Positions 36,521 to 47,912 of a stretch of DNA of 64,000 nt are shown here, in pieces. Origin of the DNA: Piromyces finnis (taxonomy: Eukaryota > Neocallimastigomycota > Neocallimastigomycetes > Neocallimastigales > Neocallimastigaceae); the NCBI GenBank assembly GCA_002104945.1, contig MCFH01000001.1, positions 1,054,001-1,118,000 on the forward strand. The letters are read 5' to 3'. The first letter of the stretch is position 1. Each line of letters begins with the position of its first letter. The notes beneath the pieces are model-generated. The model saw only the letters and a program-made list of their open reading frames with translations, searched no databases and was not told the origin of the DNA. A program made the translations under genes and the position numbers.

Positions 36521-38647
36521 TAAATAAAACATTATTACACTTTTTTTTTTTTTTAATTCTATATCATTTTATTAAATTAGTTTTACTTATATTATTTACA
36601 AATAAATGATAAAAAAAAATTAAAAAATATTAGATAAAATAAATAAATAAAATGGATAGTAATCGATAGTAGTAATAGATACAATTAACTTAATAATATT
36701 GATATAATTCACTATTAATGTATAGATTAATGTTTGGTTGAGTATTTATAAATACTTCCCAATAATTAATTAATGTATTATTATTATTATGGTATGAATG
36801 ATGATGATGATAACAATGATTAACTTTATAGATATTTTAAATGGTATTTTAAATGGTATTTTAATTTATGCTTTTTTTTTAATGACTTATTTAAATTTCA
36901 ATTTTTTTTTGTTTAAGAGTATCTATTACTTTATAAATTCTATCCAAGGATAAATCAAGTTCATCTTGTTCAACAGCAAAACATATTCTGAACCAATTTC
37001 TTTCGGATTCTTTATCTTCACTGAAAAAGGCTTGACTTGGTGAAATGTAAATACCTCCTTCTAATAATTTCATCCATAAATCAAATTCGTTGAGTCCGGC
37101 TTGATGAAGATCGATGTAGATAAAGAATCCGGAATCACCTTGAACATATGGAATATGGTGAGCATTTAATGAATTGGTTAAGTGAGTGTAATTCTTGAGT
37201 AATTTACGATTGTTATTAATAATGAAATGATCAGTCCATTTTTGATCGGATAAAATATTAACAAGAATATTATCAATGTTGGTTGGAATACAAGTTAAGA
37301 AACAAATCTTTTGCATTGCAGCCATAACAGTTTTAGAATAAGAAATGGTTACCCCGATTCTTAATCCATTTAAACAAAAATCTTTAGAAAATCCCCATAA
37401 TCCATGAGTATTTTCTGGATCTGGAAGATCTAAAGAAAAGATGGAGGTGAATTTACTTTGCTTTCCATCCATACCACTTTCAATTCTTGGAGCATCTTTG
37501 TAGCTTTGACATGAAGAACAATGGCAGTGGTAATCTTCAATGGTTTTACCTTCTTCAATATGTTGTTCTGTAATGTCTTTCCAAGTGGAAAGTCCGTAGA
37601 TTTCATCACAAATTACGATTAATCCATGAGACTTTGCAAAATTACAGAAAAGAAGAAGTTGTTCAGCACTGTAACATCGTCCAAATGGATTGTTTGGATT
37701 AGCAATGATAATACCTTTGACTGGTTTATTCGCATTCTTTAATGCCTTTTCTAAGGCTGCTTCATCCACCTTTAAACAATCTCCTTCACAATGTGGTACC
37801 GGGATGGTGTAGACTCTTGATCCGTATTTAATATCAGCTTCAAAACCTCCATAATATGGACCTGGAACTAAAACGGCATCACCATGATCAAATAAGACTT
37901 CACCACATAAATTAAGAAGTGGGCCACATCCATTACCTACACAAATATTTTCTTTACTTAATAAGACTTTTGGATTGAAATGACGATTTAATAGCTTGGC
38001 AATTTCCTCTCTTAATCTATCAGATCCTGGATTTGGACCGTATAATAATTGTTCAGCAGTAACCGTTGAAACTTTTGGATCATTGATTTTTCCCAACATT
38101 TCAATATTATTTAATTTATTTTCGGCAGTTCCAAGATTGATAATACCATTTGGATTTGTTTCTGGATGATACTTATTATTACGGACAATGATAATACCTT
38201 TACTCAAAAGAAATTCTTCTTTTTGAATTTCTAAAGCTCTATTGGATAACTTTGGACCATTGAGCGGAGCCTGTTCGGATTTAATATTTTTTTGAATGTT
38301 TGGAACTTTTAAAGACTTTTCCTTTAAGGCGACAATCTTTCTCTTATTAGGTATCATAGAAGTATTTTCAATAGCAATAGATGGCATTTTGTATAGTTTT
38401 ATAAATTATAAATTGTTTATATAATTTTGTAAATGATAAATTTATATTAAAAAAAAAAAATAAATTGAACTCGTAAACTTTTTTTTAATTTTAATTATTA
38501 AAATATTTTTGTGCTTGTAATAAAAGCAAAGAATTATAGAAAAAATTCTTTTAAAATTGTAATGAAAACCGTTTAATTATTGATTTGATGTATGAATAAT
38601 GAAATTGACTTGAAAGTGAAATTTCCTTCTTTTTATATTTAAAATTT
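36521..38647. repeat. Left arm of large inverted repeat
   Basis: 2,127 bp repeated in inverse at 40074-42203. Position x maps to 78721-x throughout the coding and 5' regions. Coding and non-coding stretches compared were identical except for one homopolymer (14 T at 36541-36554 here against 17 A in the other arm). Similarity stops abruptly at both ends. Confidence 0.95.
36891..38387 (-). CDS. ACC synthase-like PLP-dependent aminotransferase (left copy)
   Basis: 498 aa, single exon, fold-type I aminotransferase class I/II. Landmarks: LYGPNPGSDRLREEIA (115-130), the cofactor loop PGPYYGG (175-181), NPNNPFG (230-236), DEIY (261-264) and the Schiff-base Lys335 in WGFSKDFCLNGLRIG. SKDF with NGLRIG is typical of 1-aminocyclopropane-1-carboxylate synthase-like proteins. 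Classical ACS converts S-adenosylmethionine to ACC, but many fungal and animal relatives lack that activity, so the reaction is uncertain. Between DEIY and Lys335 is an insertion with HCHCSSC (Cys288, Cys290, Cys293), unusual for the family. About 60 extra basic, disordered residues precede the domain. Protein identical to the copy at 40334-41830; divergent orientation across a 1.4-kb spacer plus duplicated 5' regions. Confidence 0.93.
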   Translation of the reverse strand: MPSIAIENTSMIPNKRKIVALKEKSLKVPNIQKNIKSEQAPLNGPKLSNRALEIQKEEFLLSKGIIIVRNNKYHPETNPNGIINLGTAENKLNNIEMLGKINDPKVSTVTAEQLLYGPNPGSDRLREEIAKLLNRHFNPKVLLSKENICVGNGCGPLLNLCGEVLFDHGDAVLVPGPYYGGFEADIKYGSRVYTIPVPHCEGDCLKVDEAALEKALKNANKPVKGIIIANPNNPFGRCYSAEQLLLFCNFAKSHGLIVICDEIYGLSTWKDITEQHIEEGKTIEDYHCHCSSCQSYKDAPRIESGMDGKQSKFTSIFSLDLPDPENTHGLWGFSKDFCLNGLRIGVTISYSKTVMAAMQKICFLTCIPTNIDNILVNILSDQKWTDHFIINNNRKLLKNYTHLTNSLNAHHIPYVQGDSGFFIYIDLHQAGLNEFDLWMKLLEGGIYISPSQAFFSEDKESERNWFRICFAVEQDELDLSLDRIYKVIDTLKQKKIEI

Positions 38648-40073
38648 ATTATTAAAAAAGTTTTAATATTATTTATTAATAAAATCTTTTCTAATTTATT
38701 GATTCATTAGATTTTGTAGATTTATTGTTACACGAATATTTTATAATAATAAAAATTTAAATAAATTTTATTTCTCAAAAATCAACAAATTTTAAGCGAC
38801 AAAATATTGAAATGTGTTCATTTTCTTTCAATAAAAACTTTATCTTTTTTTTTTTTTTTTGTAAAATAGAAAAAGTTTACTTTTGTAGAAAAAAAAATCA
38901 TAATTTATAATTCATAATTAAAAATAATAAAGTAACAGCATCACCAAACCAAATGAATATTTTATTATGATGTATATAACTTAATTATTTTTATATTTGT
39001 CAATACTATTTATTTAGTATTTTAATTATTAATAATACTATTTTAAATTAATCCACTATGAGCTTTAATAATTAAAAAAAATATTATGGTTATACTTTTT
39101 TTTTTGACTCCTCCATTGGAAATGAGGGTAATAGTAATAAAATAAATAATAAAAAAAAAGTTGAAATTATAATTTAATTTTATATAATATGAAAATAATC
39201 ATATTCATTATTCTATTATATTTTAATCTTTTTTAAAAGTATATTTTATTGTAACAAACCTTTATAAATTTATTATAATAATAAAAAATATAAATAAATA
39301 CGCAAATGGATTTAAATTAATTATTCTTTTTTTTTTTAATTTCAATAAATATTTTAAATATTTTAATAGTCAAACTCTTTTATCTAAGATGATTTAATAA
39401 AAATGGAATAATAAAATTTCAAAATTAATTATAAGAAACATATGAAGCAATGGATAAAACGGTAACTTTTTTTTTTTTAACACGAATTAGTTTTATTTTG
39501 AATGTGTATTTAAATAGAATGAAATATATTTAATAATTCATTTAAATTTAATTATAAATATTTAATAAACATATGAATGAAATGAAATATAAAACAAAAC
39601 TATTTAAAGAATTTATCCTACTATTTTCCTTTTAAATTAAATATTTTATGCTATTTAAATCAAGAATGAACCAACTTTATTCTTTCCTTTTCAAAAAAGT
39701 AATAATGAAAGTAAAATTACTTTTTTAAACTTTTATTATTAAATTGTTTTTTTGACATTTTTTAATTTTAAAAATAGCTATTAAAAAGTGGAATAATTAA
39801 CAAATTATCCCAATATTATTTGCTATATATCAACTAATATCAACCATGATTTCATTATAATATTTACTCATTTAATTGGATTAAAATAAATTAATACAAT
39901 GTTTAAATTTGTTAAGGAAATGCGTTGGAATTTTTCTTTTAATAAATCAAAAAATATAATATATGGATAATACACTAATTATATAATAATTGAATTAATT
40001 ATAAATGTAATCTAATATATAAAGTATTATTTATTATTTATTATTGAAAAATAAAAATAAATAGGAAAGTCAA
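38648..40073. other. Unique spacer between inverted-repeat arms; putative divergent promoter region
   Basis: 1,426 bp, AT-rich, no ORF of note. With the 260 bp of duplicated 5' DNA on each side (38388-38647, 40074-40333) it separates the two divergent ACS-like genes. It is not itself palindromic, which argues against a simple read-chimera artefact. Confidence 0.8.
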
Positions 40074-42203
40074 AAATTTTAAATATAAAAAGAAGGAAAT
40101 TTCACTTTCAAGTCAATTTCATTATTCATACATCAAATCAATAATTAAACGGTTTTCATTACAATTTTAAAAGAATTTTTTCTATAATTCTTTGCTTTTA
40201 TTACAAGCACAAAAATATTTTAATAATTAAAATTAAAAAAAAGTTTACGAGTTCAATTTATTTTTTTTTTTTAATATAAATTTATCATTTACAAAATTAT
40301 ATAAACAATTTATAATTTATAAAACTATACAAAATGCCATCTATTGCTATTGAAAATACTTCTATGATACCTAATAAGAGAAAGATTGTCGCCTTAAAGG
40401 AAAAGTCTTTAAAAGTTCCAAACATTCAAAAAAATATTAAATCCGAACAGGCTCCGCTCAATGGTCCAAAGTTATCCAATAGAGCTTTAGAAATTCAAAA
40501 AGAAGAATTTCTTTTGAGTAAAGGTATTATCATTGTCCGTAATAATAAGTATCATCCAGAAACAAATCCAAATGGTATTATCAATCTTGGAACTGCCGAA
40601 AATAAATTAAATAATATTGAAATGTTAGGTAAAATCAATGATCCAAAAGTTTCAACGGTTACTGCTGAACAATTATTATACGGTCCAAATCCAGGATCTG
40701 ATAGATTAAGAGAGGAAATTGCCAAGCTATTAAATCGTCATTTCAATCCAAAAGTCTTATTAAGTAAAGAAAATATTTGTGTAGGTAATGGATGTGGCCC
40801 ACTTCTTAATTTATGTGGTGAAGTCTTATTTGATCATGGTGATGCCGTTTTAGTTCCAGGTCCATATTATGGAGGTTTTGAAGCTGATATTAAATACGGA
40901 TCAAGAGTCTACACCATCCCGGTACCACATTGTGAAGGAGATTGTTTAAAGGTGGATGAAGCAGCCTTAGAAAAGGCATTAAAGAATGCGAATAAACCAG
41001 TCAAAGGTATTATCATTGCTAATCCAAACAATCCATTTGGACGATGTTACAGTGCTGAACAACTTCTTCTTTTCTGTAATTTTGCAAAGTCTCATGGATT
41101 AATCGTAATTTGTGATGAAATCTACGGACTTTCCACTTGGAAAGACATTACAGAACAACATATTGAAGAAGGTAAAACCATTGAAGATTACCACTGCCAT
41201 TGTTCTTCATGTCAAAGCTACAAAGATGCTCCAAGAATTGAAAGTGGTATGGATGGAAAGCAAAGTAAATTCACCTCCATCTTTTCTTTAGATCTTCCAG
41301 ATCCAGAAAATACTCATGGATTATGGGGATTTTCTAAAGATTTTTGTTTAAATGGATTAAGAATCGGGGTAACCATTTCTTATTCTAAAACTGTTATGGC
41401 TGCAATGCAAAAGATTTGTTTCTTAACTTGTATTCCAACCAACATTGATAATATTCTTGTTAATATTTTATCCGATCAAAAATGGACTGATCATTTCATT
41501 ATTAATAACAATCGTAAATTACTCAAGAATTACACTCACTTAACCAATTCATTAAATGCTCACCATATTCCATATGTTCAAGGTGATTCCGGATTCTTTA
41601 TCTACATTGATCTTCATCAAGCCGGACTCAACGAATTTGATTTATGGATGAAATTATTAGAAGGAGGTATTTACATTTCACCAAGTCAAGCCTTTTTCAG
41701 TGAAGATAAAGAATCCGAAAGAAATTGGTTCAGAATATGTTTTGCTGTTGAACAAGATGAACTTGATTTATCCTTGGATAGAATTTATAAAGTAATAGAT
41801 ACTCTTAAACAAAAAAAAATTGAAATTTAAATAAGTCATTAAAAAAAAAGCATAAATTAAAATACCATTTAAAATACCATTTAAAATATCTATAAAGTTA
41901 ATCATTGTTATCATCATCATCATTCATACCATAATAATAATAATACATTAATTAATTATTGGGAAGTATTTATAAATACTCAACCAAACATTAATCTATA
42001 CATTAATAGTGAATTATATCAATATTATTAAGTTAATTGTATCTATTACTACTATCGATTACTATCCATTTTATTTATTTATTTTATCTAATATTTTTTA
42101 ATTTTTTTTTATCATTTATTTGTAAATAATATAAGTAAAACTAATTTAATAAAATGATATAGAATTAAAAAAAAAAAAAAAAAGTGTAATAATGTTTTAT
42201 TTA
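40074..42203. repeat. Right arm of large inverted repeat
   Basis: Reverse complement of 36521-38647; 3 bp longer because of an A17 homopolymer at 42167-42183. Includes about 260 bp upstream and 370 bp downstream of the ACS-like gene. Confidence 0.95.
40334..41830 (+). CDS. ACC synthase-like PLP-dependent aminotransferase (right copy)
   Basis: 498 aa, identical in sequence to the product of 36891-38387, so the landmarks are the same (PLP Lys335, NPNNPFG 230-236, DEIY 261-264, HCHCSSC insertion at 287-293). Silent positions are also unchanged in the parts compared, so the duplication is very recent, is kept identical by gene conversion, or reflects assembly of two haplotypes. Being a complete copy with its own 5' and 3' DNA, it should be expressed like its twin if real, doubling dosage. 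Confidence 0.93.
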   Translation: MPSIAIENTSMIPNKRKIVALKEKSLKVPNIQKNIKSEQAPLNGPKLSNRALEIQKEEFLLSKGIIIVRNNKYHPETNPNGIINLGTAENKLNNIEMLGKINDPKVSTVTAEQLLYGPNPGSDRLREEIAKLLNRHFNPKVLLSKENICVGNGCGPLLNLCGEVLFDHGDAVLVPGPYYGGFEADIKYGSRVYTIPVPHCEGDCLKVDEAALEKALKNANKPVKGIIIANPNNPFGRCYSAEQLLLFCNFAKSHGLIVICDEIYGLSTWKDITEQHIEEGKTIEDYHCHCSSCQSYKDAPRIESGMDGKQSKFTSIFSLDLPDPENTHGLWGFSKDFCLNGLRIGVTISYSKTVMAAMQKICFLTCIPTNIDNILVNILSDQKWTDHFIINNNRKLLKNYTHLTNSLNAHHIPYVQGDSGFFIYIDLHQAGLNEFDLWMKLLEGGIYISPSQAFFSEDKESERNWFRICFAVEQDELDLSLDRIYKVIDTLKQKKIEI

Positions 42204-43899
42204 ATTATAATTTGTTTATATTTTGTTCCTTATATTTTGAAAGATAAATTGATTCTATTTCATTCTAAGAATTTTCTTTTAAAAATTTAGAATATTCTAT
42301 TTTTTTTCTTTTTTTTTTCTTTTTTTTTTTATATTTACATTTATGGTTAAATGAAAAAAACAATAAAATTGAAACAAATTTCGAATTGTATAAAAGTTTG
42401 TTTATGTTGTTGAGATTTATCAATACCTATTGCTATATTGAAAGTTGGATGGTATAATACATCACTTCATATATAATGAACTTTTTAATTCCCCCAATTC
42501 ACTAACAAAATATCTTAGCTACCTTCTATCTTTATAATTTTATAATATAGGCAAACAACATACAATTGTTAACTATTTATATTTTTGAAAGCTACTTTTT
42601 AATAAACAAATAATAAATGAATATTAAAATAGTTTAAACACACAATCAATCCTATTCATTTTTTTTATATTTTATATTTTTTAATTATTTTTATTTTTTT
42701 TTTATTTTATTTTATTTTATTTTTTTTATTATAAAAATATACATTAAATAAAGTCAAATACTAAAAAATTATATTTTTTTGTCGTGTTTTTGCGCTTTCG
42801 AATATATATTATTAACATGTCAATTTTAAATTATTGATATTTATGAATAATATAAAACTTTTTTCTTTTATAAAGGATGAAATAAAAAAACAGTTTTTAT
42901 CAATTTTTTTTATAATAAATATTGATAAAAAATACTTTTTTTTTTTTTTTTTACATTTGTTATTAGGATTAATATTTGTTTTAAAATGGATAAGATGATT
43001 GTTTTTTTTTTTTTTTATATTTATATCAATATTACTTTTTTTTAATAATGATAAATATTGATATATATGATCATACTTTTTTTTTTTTGTTTGGCTTATA
43101 ATATTAATATTTATTTTTATCCTTTTTTTAAATAAAAAAATAAAAATATATATTATATGTAATGTGTAAATTGTTATTGTTTGATTTATATTGGTATTTT
43201 GATGTATATGAGAATTATGGTTAAATTACATTTATATCAATCTTTAAATTGATTTAATAACTAAATATTGATAAAAAAATCTCTACGTTTTTAATTACTA
43301 TTGGATTTAAGAATATATATACATATAAAATGAATTAAGAATGTAATGAAAACTTTATAATATTGAATTTTTTTTTTTTTTTTTTTTTTTGAATATACTA
43401 AAAATACTATTATTATATATTTTCTTGATCTATACTATAAAAAAATAAGATATATTTTTAATTTTTTTTTTTGAACAAAAAGATAACTTATTTTAGAGAA
43501 AATAAGATAATAATTTTTTTTTTAATTATTTCATTACTAAATTTTTTTTTTGACTATTATTTAAAATTTCTCTGTTTTTAATAAACATTAAAATTTAAAA
43601 TAATAAATATATATATATATTATTCATTTGTTGATGGATTAAATATGATAATATTTTTATGGAAATTATTCATATTCTCTTTTTAAATAAACATCACTAT
43701 TTAATAAACTAAGCAATATTTATTAAAGATAATATTAATAAATAATGACTTTTTTCTTTGTTTTAGGTTTTGATTATTCCTTTTTTTTTTTTTTTTGTTT
43801 CCTTTAATTTACTATTATATATAATTTTTCTTTATTTAGAAAATTATATAAATATTGATATACCTTGGAAAAGAAGTTATTTATTTTTTTTTTTTTATA

Positions 43900-43939
<40 letters not shown>

Positions 43940-44244
43940 TTATGCTATTTTTTCATATTTTTTTTTTTAATTTTTTTTTTAAAACTATACTAATTTATTA
44001 ACTTACTAATAGCTTCTTTTTCGAGGTATATCTTTCTTTTTATTTTTCTTTTAAGCTTTTAACATTTTCCAAAGATAGAAGAAGGAAACACATTGGCTGA
44101 TATCTTCTTTTTTTTTGCTTTCCATTTGTATTTGCTTCCTGTACATATCTTCCGGAAAAAACTCTTTTTTAATTATTTATTTTAATTTCATTATTTGTAA
44201 AATAAAAAAAAAAAAGACCCAAGTAATATGTAGTTTAAATATTA
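42204..44244. other. Intergenic region right of the inverted repeat
   Basis: Long T runs (many over 12 nt) and AT palindromes. The Phe-rich frame at 43770-43970 is low complexity. A patch at 44050-44170 has more G/C and short minus-strand frames, but I could not splice it convincingly to the sugar-transporter fragment. Confidence 0.6.
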
Positions 44245-44589
44245 CTAAAATCTATTATTTTCCTTGAATAAAATAATGAAATTGTTTCGATGTCGTTCGA
44301 ATTTTTTCCCGAAATAGGAAGCTAATAGAGCACCACAAAAAGCACCAATTATGGAATAAGAAGGAATGTAATAGTCATTACTAACTAAATTTTTGTTACT
44401 ATGGGTATATATTGGTGGTGATAATGATATAATCTTTTTTGAATAACCTTGGAGAGATCTATCCAAAGGTAAAAGGAAATTAAGAATAAGAATTGAACTG
44501 AGAACAATAGTTATAACTCCAATTTCAAAACCTAAAACCAAACCACCTCCAGAGGTCGTTTTGGTTAAAAGAAATTGAAAATCATTCAT
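44245..44589 (-). pseudogene. N-terminal fragment of an MFS sugar transporter-like protein
   Basis: 114 aa, ATG at 44589. SGGGLVLGFEIGVITIVLS (residues about 12-30) matches the GGLLFGYDxGVIS start of TM1 in MFS hexose transporters. IGAFCGALLASYFGKKFERH (about 81-100) matches TM2 and the GxLxDRxGRR loop. Full-length relatives have about 500 residues and 12 TM helices; here the frame stops just after the TM2 loop. A GT donor-like site follows the stop region, but no TM3 exon was found up to 43990. Probably a truncated copy. Key loop residues are degenerate (GKKFERH for DRxGRR). Confidence 0.5.
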
Positions 44590-46009
44590 TTTCCTTTATC
44601 TTAAATAAATAAATAAGTTAATATTTATTTATTTAAAATATTTGTTTATATATATATATTCAAATCTAGAAATAAAATAAATAAAAAAAAAAGTATAGTT
44701 AAAAAAAAAAAAAAAGAGAAAAGTGTTCTTTCTTTTTTTTTTTATATTCTTTAAATTCCCCTTAAATTTTTTTTTTTTTAAAAATTAAGGTGAGTGTCAT
44801 GATGTTACACAAATTCTTTTGTTACTGGTGGAAGAAAATTAAAATTTTTTATATTCAATTGATTTTCATAAGACTATCAATATATATACATTATATATTA
44901 AAAAACTATTGATTTATATATTATACATATATTATAATCTATGAAACATCCTATTGTATTACCCCCAAAAGAATTTTAAAAAATGTTTAAAGATTTTTAA
45001 TAGCCAATGAAAAGGCATCTTTAATTTTTTAAAATTTCGATTTTAAAATTTTAATTAGAAATTTAATATTCTAAAAATAAAAGAAAAAAGTGGTTGAAAA
45101 GGTACTTTTGGTAGGTTGAAAAGGTGGGAAAAGAAATGTTGATGATTTTTGCGTATTTTAAACTTGCTGTTTAATTATTTTGAATAGAAGGTTAAGTAGA
45201 GAGTGCGGAAAATTTTATTAGGGCTACTGTTACTAGGGAGTAATTAAAGTCCTTATATCAATCTATAATTTATTATACTTTTATGAAGAATTATACCAAT
45301 GAGAATAAAACAAGTTTTATTTTTTCTTCCTAATAAACCATATTTACACCATCTCTATTTACTATTGTTTTTATTTGTTATTGATGATACATTTTCAAAT
45401 AATAGCCGTCTTTTTTGATCACCACTCTTTTTATCGGTTTTTTGCCAACACAATTAGAAAAACTTTAATATTAGAAATTTTGACCTAAATATATATAATA
45501 TTAAAATTATTAGTATTTAAGATTATTTAAAAGTTTTAATCTGTCCCCTACTTCTTTTTTTTTTTTTTTTTTTTATGATCAATGTATTTTAGTTGGTTAA
45601 AAATAAAGGCCAACTCAAAACAAAGCAAAAGAATTAAAAGTGGCAATAAGTTTTAAAAAATAACAAATAAAATGTTTACATTTTAAAGTATTTTTATAGG
45701 TGAATATATAATTAAAAGTTGATTTATACTTTATTTTTTAAAAATAGTATCAAAAAGTACAATTAATAATCAATTTCATATGAAATTTATAATTGTTATT
45801 ATTTATTATTATTATTATTATTACTCTAATTCTTATTCTTATTCTTAATATTATTATAATTCACATTTTTTTTTTATTAAATTAATTGTTGAATTTATAT
45901 TCAATTCACCTTTCATTATTACTCAATAGATGAAATTCATTTTATTAAGGATGTTTTAATATAAATATTTTAAATATTTTATTATGAAAGGAATCAATCA
46001 ATCCACCAA

Positions 46010-46088
<79 letters not shown>

Positions 46089-46682
46089 ATACTAAGAAAT
46101 GAATGAATGAATGAATAAATAATAAATGATTATTGGAAATAAAGAAAAAATATAGAAAATAAAAAAGTAATATTTAATTTAATAAATAAAGTAAACTACA
46201 ATTGAAACACTGATTTAGTAAAAATTCATTATAACTTTTCATTATAGTTTATATTAAGGAGATAAAAAAAGAAAAACAAGATTATATTAATTTAATATTG
46301 AAAATGAATGCTTGGTATTTTATGGCAACAACTATTAAAATAATAATAACAGTATAATAAAATAATTTTATTTCAAAGATAAAAGACCTTACTATTCCAT
46401 TGATGTAGAAAATAAAAGATTTCAAAAGATATACATTTATTACTGATTTAATGAAATAGAAAATTTAAACAAAGTGATTTAATATTAGAATATAATTTTT
46501 GGCCAATGTTCCTTGAAACTAATATTTATTAAAAAAAAAAAAAAAGAATAATCTTAAAATAAAAATATTAATAAACTGACTAAAACTAATCTAAATAATA
46601 AAAGTATATTAAAGAGCAAAAAATAAAAATTGAAAAATAATTAAAATATTAATAAACTCTTAATAAATTAAACCATAGCAAA

Positions 46683-46713
<31 letters not shown>

Positions 46714-46847
46714 TAAAAATCATTACAAAGTTTTTTATTTATTTATTTTTTTTAAAAAAGTAGAAATCCATTTAATATTTTAATACATTATAATTTAAAG
46801 TAAATATACATATTTATTATATATTATATCTAATTGTCAATTGAATT
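44590..46847. other. AT-rich intergenic region
   Basis: Contains an (AAAT)n array at 46009-46090 followed by GAAT units. A slightly G-richer patch at 45080-45450 has no supported frame. No gene seen. Confidence 0.6.
46009..46090. repeat. (AAAT)n tetranucleotide array
   Basis: About twenty uninterrupted AAAT units, followed by a short (GAAT)n run to about 46117. Confidence 0.95.
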
Positions 46848-46973
46848 ATGGATATAATTAAGAAATATTTCATTATTAATCTTTTTCTACCTATATCGCT
46901 TTGGGGATGTGATATTTTTTTATTCATTATGGTTTTAATTATGATATTAGTTAAACGCTATAATAAACATTAA
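46848..46973 (+). CDS. Possible 41-aa single-TM peptide
   Basis: ATG frame MDIIKKYFIINLFLPISLWG... with one hydrophobic helix (about residues 9-34) flanked by KK and KRYNKH, a sensible small membrane peptide layout. Slightly richer in G/C than its flanks. No family recognised; a chance frame is quite possible. Confidence 0.25.
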   Translation: MDIIKKYFIINLFLPISLWGCDIFLFIMVLIMILVKRYNKH

Positions 46974-47912
46974 AATATTCATCACTTTCTATTGTCTTAT
47001 TTACAAGAAAAAGTTGTCATTCTGAAAAAAGTTTTTTTTTTTTTTTTGATAAAGATTAAAATATATTATAAAAAAAATAAATAAATAAAATTGTAGAATA
47101 ATGTATATTAAAAATAAAAAAAAAAGTATTTTAATAATTATCGTTCATTTCTACTTAAAAAAGAAGAGTATACCATATTCTTCTATTCTTATAAAAAATA
47201 TAAATATTATTTAATACATGGTATACTTTCTATTAAGAATTGTTTGACTTTTTGATAAAGTTTTCCATTGAATTAATCTTGGCTATTTATTTACCATTAG
47301 AATTCCTTTACCTATTTGTAATTTACTTGTTATGCAAAAGTGCTTAAATTAAATAATTGGTTAATATACTGATTTTTCAATAAACTTTTTTAATTAAAAA
47401 AAAAATTAATTTATATTTATGTAATAATAATTAGAATAATAATAAAAAACTATAATAGTTTTATTATTACTAGATGTTAATGTTTAATAATAAATTTATA
47501 TAAAGATACTGTTAAAAATAAAAACATATTATACTAAGAAATACGTTTTTCCTAGTCTTATCAATTAAAAATTATATTATATTTTTTATTTTTATTTTTT
47601 GAAAAAAGATTTACAAATATAAAACGAGATTTTAATCATTTTTTTAAAATTTAATATTACCAAAAATAGTATCTGCTATGTTACACCATAATTACATTTA
47701 CGTACAATAATGTACATATATTAATTTTCGATAGACTTAAAATTATTATGAAATGTAAACATCAACATAAAAATCTAAAATATAATTATTATTTTAAAAT
47801 AATGGTATTTAATAGTTAAACAAAATATTTTATTTTTATTTTTATTTTTTTTTTTTAAATTTAATTATATATTTAATGAAAAAATAAAATAATAGTAATA
47901 ATAAATGAAAAA
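46974..47912. other. Upstream region of the ankyrin gene
   Basis: AT-rich, with T/A runs and a 9-bp inverted repeat AGTATACCA/TGGTATACT (47167-47175, 47219-47227). Probable promoter and 5' UTR. No ORF supported. Confidence 0.55.

Noticed and set aside
38648-40073. Missed-adapter palindromic read as sole cause of the inverted repeat
   Set aside because: Such artefacts normally lack a long non-palindromic spacer; 1,426 bp of unique spacer and abrupt outer ends make it less likely, though haplotype assembly error remains possible.
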